DNA from: Antedon mediterranea
Lineage: Eukaryota > Echinodermata > Crinoidea > Comatulida > Antedonidae
NCBI RefSeq assembly: GCF_964355755.1
Contig: NC_092677.1
Location: 2,051,001-2,115,000, forward strand
DNA length: 64,000 bases
Direction: 5' to 3'
The first letter of the stretch is position 1, and every line of letters begins with the position of its first letter. A model generated the notes under the pieces. That model had not been told where the DNA came from and made no database searches. It saw only the letters and a list, made by a program, of their open reading frames with translations. A program made the position numbers and the translations under genes. Positions 23,960-36,023 of the stretch are shown here, in pieces.

Positions 23960-24440
23960 AATACACTTCAACTTGCTTATTTTTATAAAAGTATATGAAA
24001 TTAGTTTATAAAAAAAATAATAAACTCTGTGCATTAGAACTCTTTCACCAATAACTCAAAGCGTACATTGCTAATAAATTAAATCCAACAATATCTTAAA
24101 CTTTTCTCAAATAAACTGTTATAAGTTTGGGTAATAATAAAGCATTAATTCCATAAAAGATCTACAAGTGAATAGACCAATTGTTATGACTAAAATTACA
24201 TATTCCAGAAGACATTGAGCATAATCACACGCTATTACTTGCACAGATCTGGGAGAACTCAGCGCTTTGAAACCTTTGTCTTTTGCGCTTTATAAATGTT
24301 ATTTATTATTATTATTATTAAGACTGTCATTACAATCCACTTATAAAGCAAAAATTGTCCATATAGTTTTATTCATTTTGAAATCATTGCACATTTTGTT
24401 GTCTTCTATCATTGTGTCTACTGTACTAACTACTATTAAT
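23960..24440 (-). pseudogene. Duplicated 3' end (terminal exon/3' UTR) of the SLC22 gene
   Basis: Sequence around AACTCTTTCACCAATA (about 24039) and TTTTATTCATTTTGAAATCA (about 24367-24386) repeats the region 24600-24940 next to the SLC22 stop codon. The copy includes the TCATTGTGTCT that spells the terminal ACA-CAA-TGA on the minus strand. The upstream coding part of exon 10 is not obvious. A LINE tail (24270-24322) sits inside the copy. Confidence 0.5.
24268..24322 (+). mobile_element. LINE 3'-end fragment with (ATT)n tail
   Basis: CAGCGCTTTGAAACCTTTGT, then TTTGCGCTTTATAAATGTTA and (TTA)n, closely match the 3' end of the intronic LINE at 47721-47800 in reverse. Confidence 0.7.
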
Positions 24441-24937
24441 TATTGATTATTACAAAAATCAATAGAAAAATAAAATATCGAGAGAATTTATAATATCAAA
24501 GCCAACTTCAAGAGAGGGAACTACAAAGATCAGGCGTGGCAAAGGTGGAAAATACAACATGAAAATAGAAAATCATATTCACATAATTTTGTTTACAATA
24601 AATATTGCTTATTCTATAAAAGTACATGAAACTAATATATAAAAATACTAAAAACCATCATAATAGAACTCTTTCACCAAAAGTGTGCATTAATAAGAAT
24701 ATAATTATTCTGTAAGAAATGTTATAAATTTTGCATAAAAAATTGTGTAAAAAGTGCACCTCATACCATGAGAAATTATTATGCAAATGATATTCTTATT
24801 CTTATATTAAATTAATTATGGTAAATAAATTTACTTATTCTTTTTATCAAATATTCAACAAAACGAATTTGTCCATAGTTTTATTCATTTTGAAATCATT
24901 GCACATTTTGTTCGTTGGTGGAAGAGTTCACATCATG

Positions 24938-27900
24938 TCATTGTGTCTTCTTAGTGTCATTTTCTATATCGTCAATAGTATCTGGAAGAGGTTGGTTCAA
25001 TGTCTCTGGTAGCAGAGACGCTGATATCCCAGACGATAACGCAAGCAACCCAAACACACGGAACATCATCAATTTCCCCTGTAATGATAATACTGTACAA
25101 GTAAGTAATACATGACACAGCTTAATATCTCATCCGAAGGATGGAGTACTATATTGTGCACACTTAAAGGAGAAATAGTTTTTCAAACTAAAAAATGGAT
25201 TGAAGTAGGGAATAAGGGACTGCTCGACATATACTTACATACGGTGCAACCATAGGTGCAATAGCGCCCCCTATCCTTGCTGACATGGTACACAAAGCAA
25301 GAGCACTACTCCTAAAAATAAACAAAACTACATTTAAATGTACTAAATAATAATAATCAAAATAGAAAGTAGATGAAAAAATTAGACAACTTATATATCT
25401 GTTACCTCACCTAACCTCTCCAGGCCTCATGGCCCATCATAAGGCTGCAATATCTTATCTGTACTGTATACATATACTTGTGTATTTAAGAACAAAACAT
25501 GACTTTATATGCCAAGTTAAATTTCCACCCTATCCATCCATACACTGCCAGTGACTATGAATACTGGTTTCGATAACATAATTTAACTTGTCACTAAGAA
25601 TTTAAGTTCAGTTTACCTTGCTGATGTTGGAGCTAACTCGCTTGAATAAATATAAATAACATTAAAACCAGCTGACACGCCCATTTTACCAATCAAAGCT
25701 AACATAGTTTGCATCATCTCAGCACTGCTGCCTGTGTGATAAAACAAACAAAAAACACAATAAACTTGTTATATTATATTTGTCTAATATCTATACATAT
25801 CTTATATGTACTCTACATGTTTATAGAGAATGAATACAGTAGTTACTTGCAACAATAATAATAATCAGTTTTATCGTTGAAAAGATTTTAAATAAAAAGT
25901 TAAATTATTATTAATGTTATAATGTAATGTTTGTATGTTTAAGGGTTCTTACTCGACGTCAGTGATTTAGTTCACTTTTGGTTTTCCAAATGTTTTTGTT
26001 ATTTTATTGTTGTACCTTTGTATTGTCCTTGGTTTTTTTTAGATGAATAAATGAAATGAAACACAGTCACAACCATTTTCTTTTTAAAAAAGTTGCTAAC
26101 TAATAATAATAATCTTTAGTAAATAGTTTTCTTTTCTTGACATTTTAAAATCAAATATTAGAGAGACTAACCTGCATTATCTGGAATAAAAATAAGTAGC
26201 AGACATGCCAGGCCACCTAATATGTTGCAGCCACTCAACATTGCACGACGACCAATTCTATTAATTTAAAACATTTTAGAATTTATTATTTTTAACATTA
26301 CATACATACATACATATGGGATCTTCCTCTTCTACGTCGTAGAACTGGAGTCGAAAACATATTCAGCACCAAATAGCCTACTAAGGTGTTCGTTAAGAAT
26401 TACATAGAATAACTTGAACTGTCCATAGTAATGAATATCGGACAGATTATAAGAATAAGAGAGTTTTTTTTAAATTTCATACGCATCCAACAGTGAGCAA
26501 TTTGCCAATTACAGGATGGATAAACTATTTTATAATTTATCATGCTTATAAACTAAGTCTTATTTGAGGCTTAGGGAGTGGAGTTGAAAGAGTCATGAGT
26601 TACATCCCTGGCACTAGGGCAGGATTTAACACAGGACCTTGAGATTGGAAGGGCAAGAACTTTAAACACTAAGCTTGACTACATTGTAAGTTATACAACC
26701 CAAGAATATGGGTCAAATAAGTTGTTGCTACCCGACATATATCCATACTTACACATCAAGAAGCAATACACAGGCTACATACGCTGGAAGTTCAACGAGA
26801 CCAGAGAGTGCTAGGCTGATGTAGGCATTGCTACCAATATCACCAGCTCCCATTGTTAACCCCATATACACCACACTACAAGCAAACCTACAAACACAAA
26901 ACATTCAATTCTTGAGTTATCCTTTATGGAAATACCTAGTAACATTTTTCTTAAATACAGTTCTACTCTTTTACATATCTACAAAAACAAATTCTGGGTT
27001 CGAATCATGGGGAAGCTTTTTCTCATTATCACAGATTTCTTCATCTTACCCATTTAAAACTGAATCGATTATTTTACAGTACAGTATATCAGTTAGGAGT
27101 TTATCGATGCATATCAAATCCACCAAAAACTCTGTTATCATAAATAAACTTGGTGTCTGGTACGAGGACTGAATTGCCCGTATAATCTAATTTTAAAAAT
27201 TTAGTCAATTCATATTTAAATGTTGTTCTGTCAATATATAAATGTAACTTTCTTTTAGTGTATAAACTCACCATGTAAATATTTGTATAACCATTCTCCG
27301 TCGAATGTTAGGTGTCCTGAAAAATTCAGCATATCCTACCGATTGAGGTTGGCTTACTTTCTCTTTTTGACTGCTTTTAGTTGGTCTTGCGAGTGCAATA
27401 TCTGTTCTAAGTATTTGTTTCTTGTTTCTTAAAGCCATTTTGAACAGTAGAGCTTCTGCTTGGGTTAACTTTCCCTTAGAAGCCAACCACCGAGGTGATT
27501 CTGGCAAAATCCTTAAAAACGCAATAATCAAGTAAGTTCAAGTTATCTTATATAAGGTAAAGGTGAGTCCCGCGTTCTCTGAACGTAGGGGAATGAGCTG
27601 TTAGGAGCTCATTGTACTAAGCCTCGGCATTATGTGGTAGGGTGGCCAGTTCCTTTCCACGCCGCCTTTTTTCTCCCTATTATTTTCAACTAGGTACTCA
27701 TTTACAGCTGAGTGGACTGGGAGTTGTCAGGAATTGAACCCGGGTCTTTCTGTATGACAGTCAAGTGTCCTAACCACTCGGCTATCAAACACCACAATCT
27801 TATATAACATGGTATAAAAACAAAATTGGTTTCTGTTTAAAGCCAAAAAACTAGATACAATTTTTTTTAAAGCACTAGGCAGATAACCAACTTACCATAT

Positions 27901-29913
27901 ATAAAATACAAATGACATAAACATAGTATGACATTGAAAATAACGTGACATCAGAGATGGGATGAAATTAGTGGTGATAAATTGATGACAATGAAGATGA
28001 TAATGATGATAATGATGATAATGGTGATGATAATGATGATAATAATGATGATTATGATGACTGAGGATGATTATATTGACAATGATTTTGCTGATTGTCA
28101 TGATGTACTGACAATAATCATGGTGTGATATATAATCAATACTAAAAGTAAAATCTTACCAATAAAGAGAAAGATAAAAAATAAATGGAATTCCTGAAGC
28201 AAACGATAGCTGTCTCCAGTCTCGTATGAGATAAGCTAAACCACCACAGGCCTAAAGGTAAGACAAGAAAAAACAACATAAAAAAAAATGCAGACAATAT
28301 TACTGATTATTGATGCCAAAAACAAACTTACAGTATTGTATGGAAATTCAAAATTCTTTATTATTTTCTATTCTTCATAATGAAATACTAAAGTATAAAC
28401 TTACTGCTATTCCTACAGTATACTCTTATTAGTATATAAACTTACTGCTATTCCTACAGTATACTCTTATTAGTATATAAACTTACTGCTATTCCTACAG
28501 TATACTCATAGTATAAACTTACTGCTATTCCTACAGTATACTCATAGTATAAACTTACTGCTATTCCTACAGTATACTCATAGTATAAACTTACTGCTAT
28601 TCCTACAGTATACTCTTATTAGTATATAAACTTACTGCTATTCCTACAGTATACTCTTATTAGTATATAAACTTACTGCTATTCCTACAGTATACTCTTA
28701 TTAGTATATAAACTTACTGCTATTCCTAAGGCAAAGACTACTTGTACCATAGTTCCAGCTAGCACTCGGTAAGAAGCACCTACGTTCTCAGTTGAGTATA
28801 CAAAAATAACCAATCCTGTGCCTCCTACTGCAGCACCATTGATGAACCTAAGATATAAGCAAAACAACCTATGATTGGCCAAAAGTTTTGAAACAAAATG
28901 AAAATAGTAATTCAAAATTTCAAAAAATTCAGAAAACAGAATATTTTAGCAGAAACAGAAATAAAAAAAAGAGAGAGTAAAACAAAGTGTAATACAGAAT
29001 ACCTACTTAAGGAATGCAAACTGTAAGTAAGTTTGGGTTGTTCCACTTAAGATAGAGGTGGTTGCCAAGAGAACAATACCAGCAAATAATGTTTTCCTCC
29101 TTCCAATAGCATCTGACTGTGGACCCCATATTAATCCTCCAAATAACACCCCTATCATGTACATGGATTGAACCAAACTTGCTTTGTAGTTTTCTCCACA
29201 AATAAGTTTAAACTAGAAAGATAATCAAAGTATCAAGCTGGAGCATAATGATTGGATGGTGAGGAACGTCATTGCAGGATGGAAAGGGTTATCAAAGTAT
29301 CAAGCTATAGTATAATGATTGGATGGTGAGGAACGTCATTGCAGGATGGGAAGGGTTATCAAAGTATCAAGCTATAGTATAATGATTGGATGGTGAGGAA
29401 CGTCATTGCAGGATGGGAAGGTTTGGGAGAGAATTTCACAATGCGTATATACAAACAACAAATCACATACTTACACGACGTTGTGATGTTCGCTCCCAAA
29501 CCCTTCCCACCATGCATCACGCTATTTGCGATAAATTTTATTGATTATCATAGTGAAAATGATGTTAAAATCATTTATTTACAATCATGAGGACAGGTAA
29601 TTAGAGATATGAGAATGAAATTAAATGATCAATTTAATAACAACTTATAATAGTGACGATTGACATATACCTCAGACACTATTGATGTGAACTCATCAAC
29701 AAATTTAATGTTCTCACATGACTTCTCCATCTGGCAAACAGCTTCTCCGTGTATGTTGGGATCAGTGCATAGAAATGATGGTTCCTTAGCAACAAATGCT
29801 AAGTTGACCTGCTGGAATGCGAGTAGGATGCCCAACGAGGTCACCAAAGAAGATTGCACGACCTGAGCCAATCCGAACTCACCAACTTTTGATAAGGCGC
29901 TGTCAAAATCCAT
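24938..29913 (-). CDS. SLC22-type organic cation/anion transporter (MFS), gene 1
   Basis: Ten exons: 29913-29671, 29212-29007, 28847-28718, 28251-28160, 27511-27272, 26887-26753, 26257-26172, 25731-25617, 25311-25239, 25078-24938. They give 486 aa with all phases consistent. It starts MDFDSALSKVGEFG, as SLC22 members do. TM1 is followed by a shortened Cys-containing extracellular loop, then the MFS loop motif GPQSDAIGRR, PESPRWLAS after TM6, a second IGRR between TM8 and TM9, and a C-terminal LPETLNQPLPDT. SLC22 proteins move organic ions or zwitterions across the plasma membrane; the substrate cannot be told. The length is below the usual ~550 aa, mainly because the loop after TM1 is short. 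A pyrimidine-AG before the ATG (about 29935) implies a 5' UTR intron. Introns hold a donor-site array, a SINE and microsatellites. Confidence 0.9.
27556..27795 (-). mobile_element. tRNA-derived SINE in SLC22 intron 4
   Basis: On the minus strand the head at 27795-27724 has GATAGCCGAGTGGTTAGGAC (A box) and CCCGGGTTCAATTCC (B box). The body contains CCCAGTCCACTCAGCTGTAA, close to a central segment common in marine invertebrate SINEs, and CCACCCTACCACATAATGCC. Confidence 0.75.
27955..28085. repeat. (GATGATAAT)n microsatellite
   Basis: Irregular GATGATAATGATGAT repeats in SLC22 gene 1 intron 4. Confidence 0.9.
28390..28730 (-). repeat. Tandem array of the exon 3 5' splice site (SLC22 gene 1)
   Basis: Eight copies of a 35-41-bp unit lie in intron 3 directly downstream of the authentic donor at 28717-28712. 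Each contains, in gene sense, AGGAATAGCA|GTAAGTTTAT: the last ten exon bases plus a perfect GTAAGT donor. In the copies CTGTAG immediately precedes GAATAGCA, so each also offers an AG acceptor 8 nt before the donor. Three units are shortened (ACTCATAGTATAAAC instead of ACTCTTATTAGTATATAAAC). Confidence 0.9.
29217..29420. repeat. ~66-bp tandem repeat upstream of exon 2
   Basis: Three copies of ATCAAAGTATCAAGCT... through TGATTGGATGGTGAGGAACG to ATTGCAGGATGGGAAGG, starting a few bases from the exon 2 acceptor (29213) of SLC22 gene 1. The copies do not include the acceptor. Confidence 0.9.
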
Positions 29914-31450
29914 CTTCTTGTCGTTCTAACTATTCTGAAAAATAAGTAAAGCAACGTCATTGTTGAAAAATAAAAATGAGATTGTATTTCCTGGTTGTTG
30001 ATAATTCTTCACCTATGACCTATGTCTTTCATTTGTAAATACTAAAACAAATCATTGTTTCTGGACAATAAATTAATGTTTAATTTAAATGGTGATGATA
30101 CTGCCTGGTACAATCTCTTATTTTACTAAAATTGCAGTACTCTATCATTAATTATTAATATCAATAAATCAACTATTATGTGTAAACTATTTTTTATCAT
30201 CTCATAAACAATGTTACTATGCTAGTGTACTAGTAGTTGTTAGAAACTACATACTACAGTACAGTTGCCTATTAAACAGACACAACTGGTTAGGCCTAGG
30301 GCTACTGCTAGTATACAGCCAATGCCCGCACACACGGTCGGTTCTCACCGGAAACTTTTTCGCCTGATGGTTACTAGGGCTAGGCCTAGCTATAACTATA
30401 TAGCTAGGCTTGTAGCCTAGCCTAGGTACCCGATAGATAGGAGGAGTCCGAGTGGCCTCTTTTTTTTGTGTAAATTCGATAATTGAATCTAGAATTAATT
30501 AAGCTTATAGTACTGTTTTAAAATAGATGATTTGTCTCACAATAAAAAAACATCCCATTTATTTTTACCTCATGTTCCATATGTTCGCATAATAAACTGC
30601 TTTTTTTCAAAATAATTAATGCATTGACACTTTAAGACGGATGTTTATATGGCACGTGGCAGCAGGGCACAATCCATTATATAATGGGTAAATCGATATA
30701 AACAATAGCAATGTTCAAGAGCAGTTTTGAAATTGTTATAAATTAAATTTAGAAACAAATCTTACTAAAATTAATAAAATATTCAAATAAATGGTATCTT
30801 TATTCCTAGTAAGTTTAAGAAAGTGTAAACTTTAAAAGAAAATTTTGTACTATAATCCCTAGAAGCAAATGGTCCAGCTCGGGAATTACCCTTTTATTAC
30901 TACTAGGCCTACTACTTTCTAACTGTAGTACTAGAGTACTAATAACGTAAACAATAGTTTTATGTTTGTTTATCTTATATATCAATGATCAATTTTTTGT
31001 TATATACAATTAGATAGTATAGTACAAGCAATGTGCCAAGTTTAAGAAATAGTTCAAGAACCTCCTACGGTAGATGTCAGTAAAAAAGGTAACATGTAGG
31101 CCTAGCCCTACTACTAGTACTAGCTTATTTAGCTACGCCGAGTACCAGTGTAGTAGTAGACACGCGACGTGGTGGTGGTGGATGGGGGCGGGGTGACTGC
31201 TATAATTATTAATCATAAATAGCAGCTGGGCTAGCCATAGTATTAGCCAATTTGTACATAGCACTTATTTTGCTTTCTAACAACTATTTTTGTTTACTTT
31301 TCTCTGTACGTCACATCAGTATAATTCATTTTATATGATGCAACTCTAAGAATCTTTTAAATGATCATTATTTTATTCTACTGTACCACAAATTCTATTG
31401 TGGTTTGTTTGATGTAGGCACTGCCCGAGGCACTGGTGAACGGTTCAGTT
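29914..31450. promoter_or_regulatory. Shared intergenic/5' region between divergent SLC22 genes
   Basis: About 1.5 kb separates the two start codons. AG acceptors lie just upstream of both ATGs (near 29936 and 31417), so 5' UTR exons probably lie within this interval. It contains scattered TAGGCCTAG motifs. No clear TATA box can be assigned. Confidence 0.45.
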
Positions 31451-34400
31451 ATGGACTTCGATTCTGCTCTAAAAGTTGTTGGTGAATATGGATCAGAGCA
31501 AAAGAAATACCTCTATGCATTCTCATTGCTCAATTTCTTCATACCGATGCAAATTATCGGCCTTGTGTTCATCGGAAGAGAGCCTCCAGTTACTTGTCAG
31601 AATCCTCACAGTGAATCTGCATGTTCTTCTACTGATGTTTGTAACAAGTATATATATGGAAACGAGTTCACATCCATTGTGTCGGAGGTAAGAACACCGT
31701 ACTGAAACAGTCTACAATTGTGGTTAACTGCCACTAAGTGTCTGCATGTAATTTTAATATCTTGTATTGGAGGAGGCAATTTTTTTTTTATTATTGTTCC
31801 GAGTCAGATCTGTTATTTCAATGTTCATCTTTAAAATTGTGATAGGTGATGGTTTGCTAATTTTTTTTTCAGTTTTTTTTGGATGGTTTTTTTTTTAAAT
31901 ATTTGAAAATGTGTGTTTATTTTTGTAGTGGGATCTTGTTTGTGATAAATCATATAAAGTTTCTCAACTTCAATCATACTTAATGGTTGGAGTGCTTCTG
32001 GGCAATTTTGTGTTTGGTGGCATGTCGGACTACATCGGACGCCGAAGCTCCTTCATCTTTGCTCTGATTGGCTTAGCAGTGGTTGCAAACTTGTCAGCTT
32101 TTACACATTCCTTGTTTTTCTTTTGTTTTTTAAGGTAATTGTTTTGAATCATAATTAAAATAATTCAAAATTATTATTTTATTCAGTATCAATATTTGTA
32201 CACAGCCAAATTATAATGCATGTTGAAAACTTTCATAGTCAACATAAAGATTCGTCGAGTACCTTTTATTTGGAATGGTAAATTGTAAACGGATTGTGAT
32301 CAACAAAAAATCATCTGAATAGAAGATGTTAACAATGCAAGCTTTTTCTCTGTTAAGTTCTCAAAAGAAAAACTATACTCTACAGTAAAAGACCCAATTG
32401 AATACGACAATTATCACATTATAAATTATCAATATGTAGAAGTTCATGATTAGATAAATACTAAAATGCTAAATACTAAAATACTAAAATACTAAAATGC
32501 TAAAATGCTAAAATGCTGAAATGCTAAAATGCTAAAATGCTTAAATACTTAAATGCTTAAATACTTTAATACTTAAATACTTAAATGCTTAAATACTTAA
32601 ATGCTTAAATGCTTAAATGCTTAAATGCTGAAATGCTGAAATGCTGAAATGCTGAAATGCTGAAATGCTGAAATGCTGAAATGCTGAAATGCTGAAATGC
32701 TGAAATGCTGAAATGCTGAAATGCTGAAATGCTGAAATACTGAAATACTGAAATACTGAAATACTGAAATACTGAAATACTGAAATACTGAAATACTGAA
32801 ATACTGAAATACTGAAATACTTAAATACTTAAATACTTAAATACTTAAATACTTAAATACTTAAATACTTAAATACTTAAATGTTCTCATTTTGATTTTC
32901 TTCAGAATTTGCATAGGTTTTTTTGTAGGCGGAGTAGGTATGGTAGCTTACGTGACAATCAACGAGTGTGTAGGTTCGTCTCAAAAGGTATTTGCTGGCA
33001 GTATGTTCCAAGGGGTCTTTTCAATTGGCATTATGGTAAGACAACTATACAATCAATTTTTTATTTATTTTTAAAATATATTAGATTAAACATATTTTCA
33101 TATGTAAAATTGTGTTAAAGACTAATTACTATTTATTTTTTCCAGGGTTTTGCATTAATGGCAAATTTTTTACGTGATTGGAGATACCTGGTTGTTGCAT
33201 CATCATTTCCATTTTGTTTCTTCATTTTCATTTATTGGTAAATATCTTTACTAAATGATATTATATAAACAAATATAGATTTCTTGAAGATTACTTGCTT
33301 TCTATACTACTGCAGTGGAATCCACTTTAAGGGAACGCCATGAAGGGGACACTTTTGTTAAATGGGGACAAAATGGTCCTTTAAGGTGTCTCCTTAATAG
33401 AGGTTTTACTGTTTTAGATAAAGCATTACTTACAGCAGTTCTCCCTTCATATTATCCTTCATTACCACGGTCCTTAGTGGTCCCTTACTAGCGTATCATT
33501 ACTTTTACAGGATTGTTCCAGAATCTTCCAGATGGCTTGCCTCACAGGGCAGGATATCAGAAGCAGAAGACATCCTTCTTTATATAGCTCACAAAAATGG
33601 AAATGAAGTAAAGAAATCGGCGATAGAATTAGTAGTGCCAAGTAAAACAATATCGTCAACTAAATCATATGGCTATACGGACTTACTTAAGACTCCTGTG
33701 TTGAGGAAAGAAATGTTAATACAGGCATTTTCATGGTACAGTATATCAAACACTTACCTATTTCAGAAATGGTACAATCCACTTCTTCTTCGTCTAATAG
33801 TCCATACTGCCTGGTTGTGTGGACAACAGTTCAGTTTTCAATATTTGATTTTTACAATAAGCTGGTAAACTCATGTGTTTTGTACTTTTAATACGATATT
33901 GTTTATTGTCATTTTAACAACGAGGTACAAATGAAATTTGGTTGGTTTACATTTTGATTTACCTACAATATACAATTTAATGATATGAATACTGTATCTG
34001 ATTAGGTTTACTTGTAGTCTAGTTTACTATGGTCTTACTTTGAGTGCAGGTGACATAGCAAGTAATGCATACATAAGTGTCGCTCTATCCGGATTGGTGG
34101 AAATTCCTGGTATATTTTTCTGCGTCTGGTGCATGGATAGGTAAGATGCTTGCATAATGTCTGATAGCCAATATCAACAGATTTAGCTTTCAAACTCCTC
34201 ACTGTTTATATGCAAGCAATATGAGTAGTTGTGTTTTGTGTTTTTGAGTGACCATTCGATTGAGCCTAATAAGTAGGAAGTCTATCTAGTACAAAATATA
34301 AGTATTGATGTTGACTCTGAATAAAAAACATTGACTATGACATGTATTGTGTTATACCAATTTAACTCTTCCCTGGTTATACTACCATTTTCTGTGTGTG

Positions 34401-35620
34401 TGCTATTTGCAGTGAAAGTAATAAGAGTCTTGTCTTGTCTTGTTCACCTGTGTCAGGTTTTAATCAAATAAATGCGGGCAGTATATAGGCTTAACTATCG
34501 TGATCAACAATGTTTACAGAATCACCATCAAATATGGTGTGCTAAACATATCTGAACATTGTCTATTATTGATTAATCTTATAGAAAGGTGCACTATATA
34601 AGTGTTACAATATTTATTTGTTGATCTAATTTACATATTTGTTGATCTAATTTACATATTTGCCTTTTTCTAGTCTTGGCCGTAGAAAATGCATGTGTCT
34701 GTCAATGATTACAGGTGGTTTCTCCTGCTTTCTTGTTATCGCTTTCTCACAATCTGGTAAGAAAACTCTGTGACAACCAATCAAGTTTATAAAGTCTATT
34801 CGTGATTTCATGTTTCTTATTAATTTAAGCACACTCCTATTATTATTTTTTTTTTCAGGAGAATTTGGTAAGAGTGTGTCTGTAGTATTTGCTTTAATTG
34901 GTAAAATGGGGTTATCAGCTGCATTCAGTGTGGTTTATATCTACTCTTGTGAACTGATACCCACTGTAGTAAGGTACGTAAATAATGTTGTACAATCCTA
35001 TACTATCTGCTGTTAGGTGCAGTGGTGTTTGAGTGCCATGCGTAATGGGTGTGACATGCGTAATGGGTGTGACATGTGTGATGATGAATAATAGTACATT
35101 TCACTGATTTTCTTTTAACATTTTTCTTGCATAGAAATAGTGGAATTGGATTTTGTTCAATATGTGCAAGGATTGCTGGGATATTAGCACCAATGGCAAC
35201 TTCACTGGTATGAATATTCATAAACTCATTTAAATATTCATACTTTCATTTGAATATTTATAAGCTCCTCCAATTTTGACAAATTTAAGCATAATTTTAA
35301 ATATTTTTCCATACTAAAAAAAAATAGTTTATTCATAGTTATATAATATTGTGGCTGCAATATAATTGTTTTTTTATTTTTTGACACAGGGGTTTTTCAA
35401 CATGTATGCATTATTTGGTTTCACGTCGGTAATCAGCGGTGTTTTAAACCTGAAACTGCCTGAAACATTTGGCATGACGTCACCAGAGAGTATTGATGAT
35501 GTGGAGAATAGAACAACAAACAAACAACCAACTAGTACGACAATGGTGGATAGTGAAACAGTACACGACATGGAAGAGAGGATCAGTATGCTACAAAATA
35601 CAGACACAAGTGTTACATAA
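31451..35620 (+). CDS. SLC22-type organic cation/anion transporter (MFS), gene 2
   Basis: Ten exons: 31451-31687, 31929-32134, 32906-33035, 33146-33237, 33511-33735, 34006-34140, 34674-34756, 34859-34973, 35135-35207, 35390-35620. They give 508 aa in frame. The start codon matches the paralogue (MDFDSALKVVGEYG). WDLVCDKSYK follows the first loop, then GGMSDYIGRRSS (MFS loop motif), PESSRWLASQG, SLGRRKCM and KLPETFGMTSPES. Six of ten exons equal the paralogue's in length (206, 130, 92, 135, 115 and 73 nt), showing an old duplication in inverted orientation. The hydrophilic tail is longer, with Thr/Ser/Asn-rich sequence. The substrate is unknown. Confidence 0.9.
32220..32420. mobile_element. 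MITE copy related to 53229-53458
   Basis: GTCAACATAAAGATTCGTCG and the right end ACCCAATTGAATACGACAATT correspond to the interior and TIR of the element at 53.2 kb. The left TIR is not recognisable. Confidence 0.55.
32450..32884. repeat. 8-bp array AAATGCTG/AAATACTG/AAATACTT
   Basis: About 53 octamers with sharply zoned variants (ACTAAAAT, then TGCTGAAA, TACTGAAA, TACTTAAA). It ends about 20 bp before the exon 3 acceptor of SLC22 gene 2. Confidence 0.95.
33312..33414. mobile_element. Short MITE (CAGTGGAATCCACTTTAAGG ends)
   Basis: CAGTGGAATCCACTTTAAGG at the left and CTTAATAGAGGTTTTACTG at the right are inverted. The CAGT...ACTG ends resemble Tc1/mariner-derived MITEs. It lies in SLC22 gene 2 intron 4. 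Confidence 0.6.
34617..34662. repeat. 22-bp direct duplication before an acceptor
   Basis: TTGTTGATCTAATTTACATA occurs twice in tandem, just upstream of the exon 7 acceptor of SLC22 gene 2. Confidence 0.9.
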
Positions 35621-36023
35621 AATACAACTTAATTTACACTCAATTTATGAAAAACGAAAATCAGGCATCCGAGTAATATGCAATAATGTTAAGCAAATAC
35701 ATAATCAATTAATTATTGAAATAAACATGAAATTTGGAGAGTTAATACCTTAAATAACCCAGGGTTTAATATTATAATTAAATGAGTAAATAATGGTGAA
35801 AAATATAAATATTTTTACAAAAAGTACTTAATGTGTGTTTTTTTATTTGATTTCAATCTTATAGAAACTGTAAACGAGAATAAATGTGAGTACATATTAT
35901 TTATATAAATGTTGAACAGAAGCTCAGTGATGATATACTGCAATTATATGTTACATTGCTGATCGATTATTACAATAATGTCAATCATCAAAATATTCAG
36001 AAAAAAATCAAGCAACAATCACT

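Noticed and set aside
27724-27795. Possible tRNA-Asp (GTC) gene on the minus strand
   Set aside because: The anticodon stem does not pair and the sequence continues into a SINE body.
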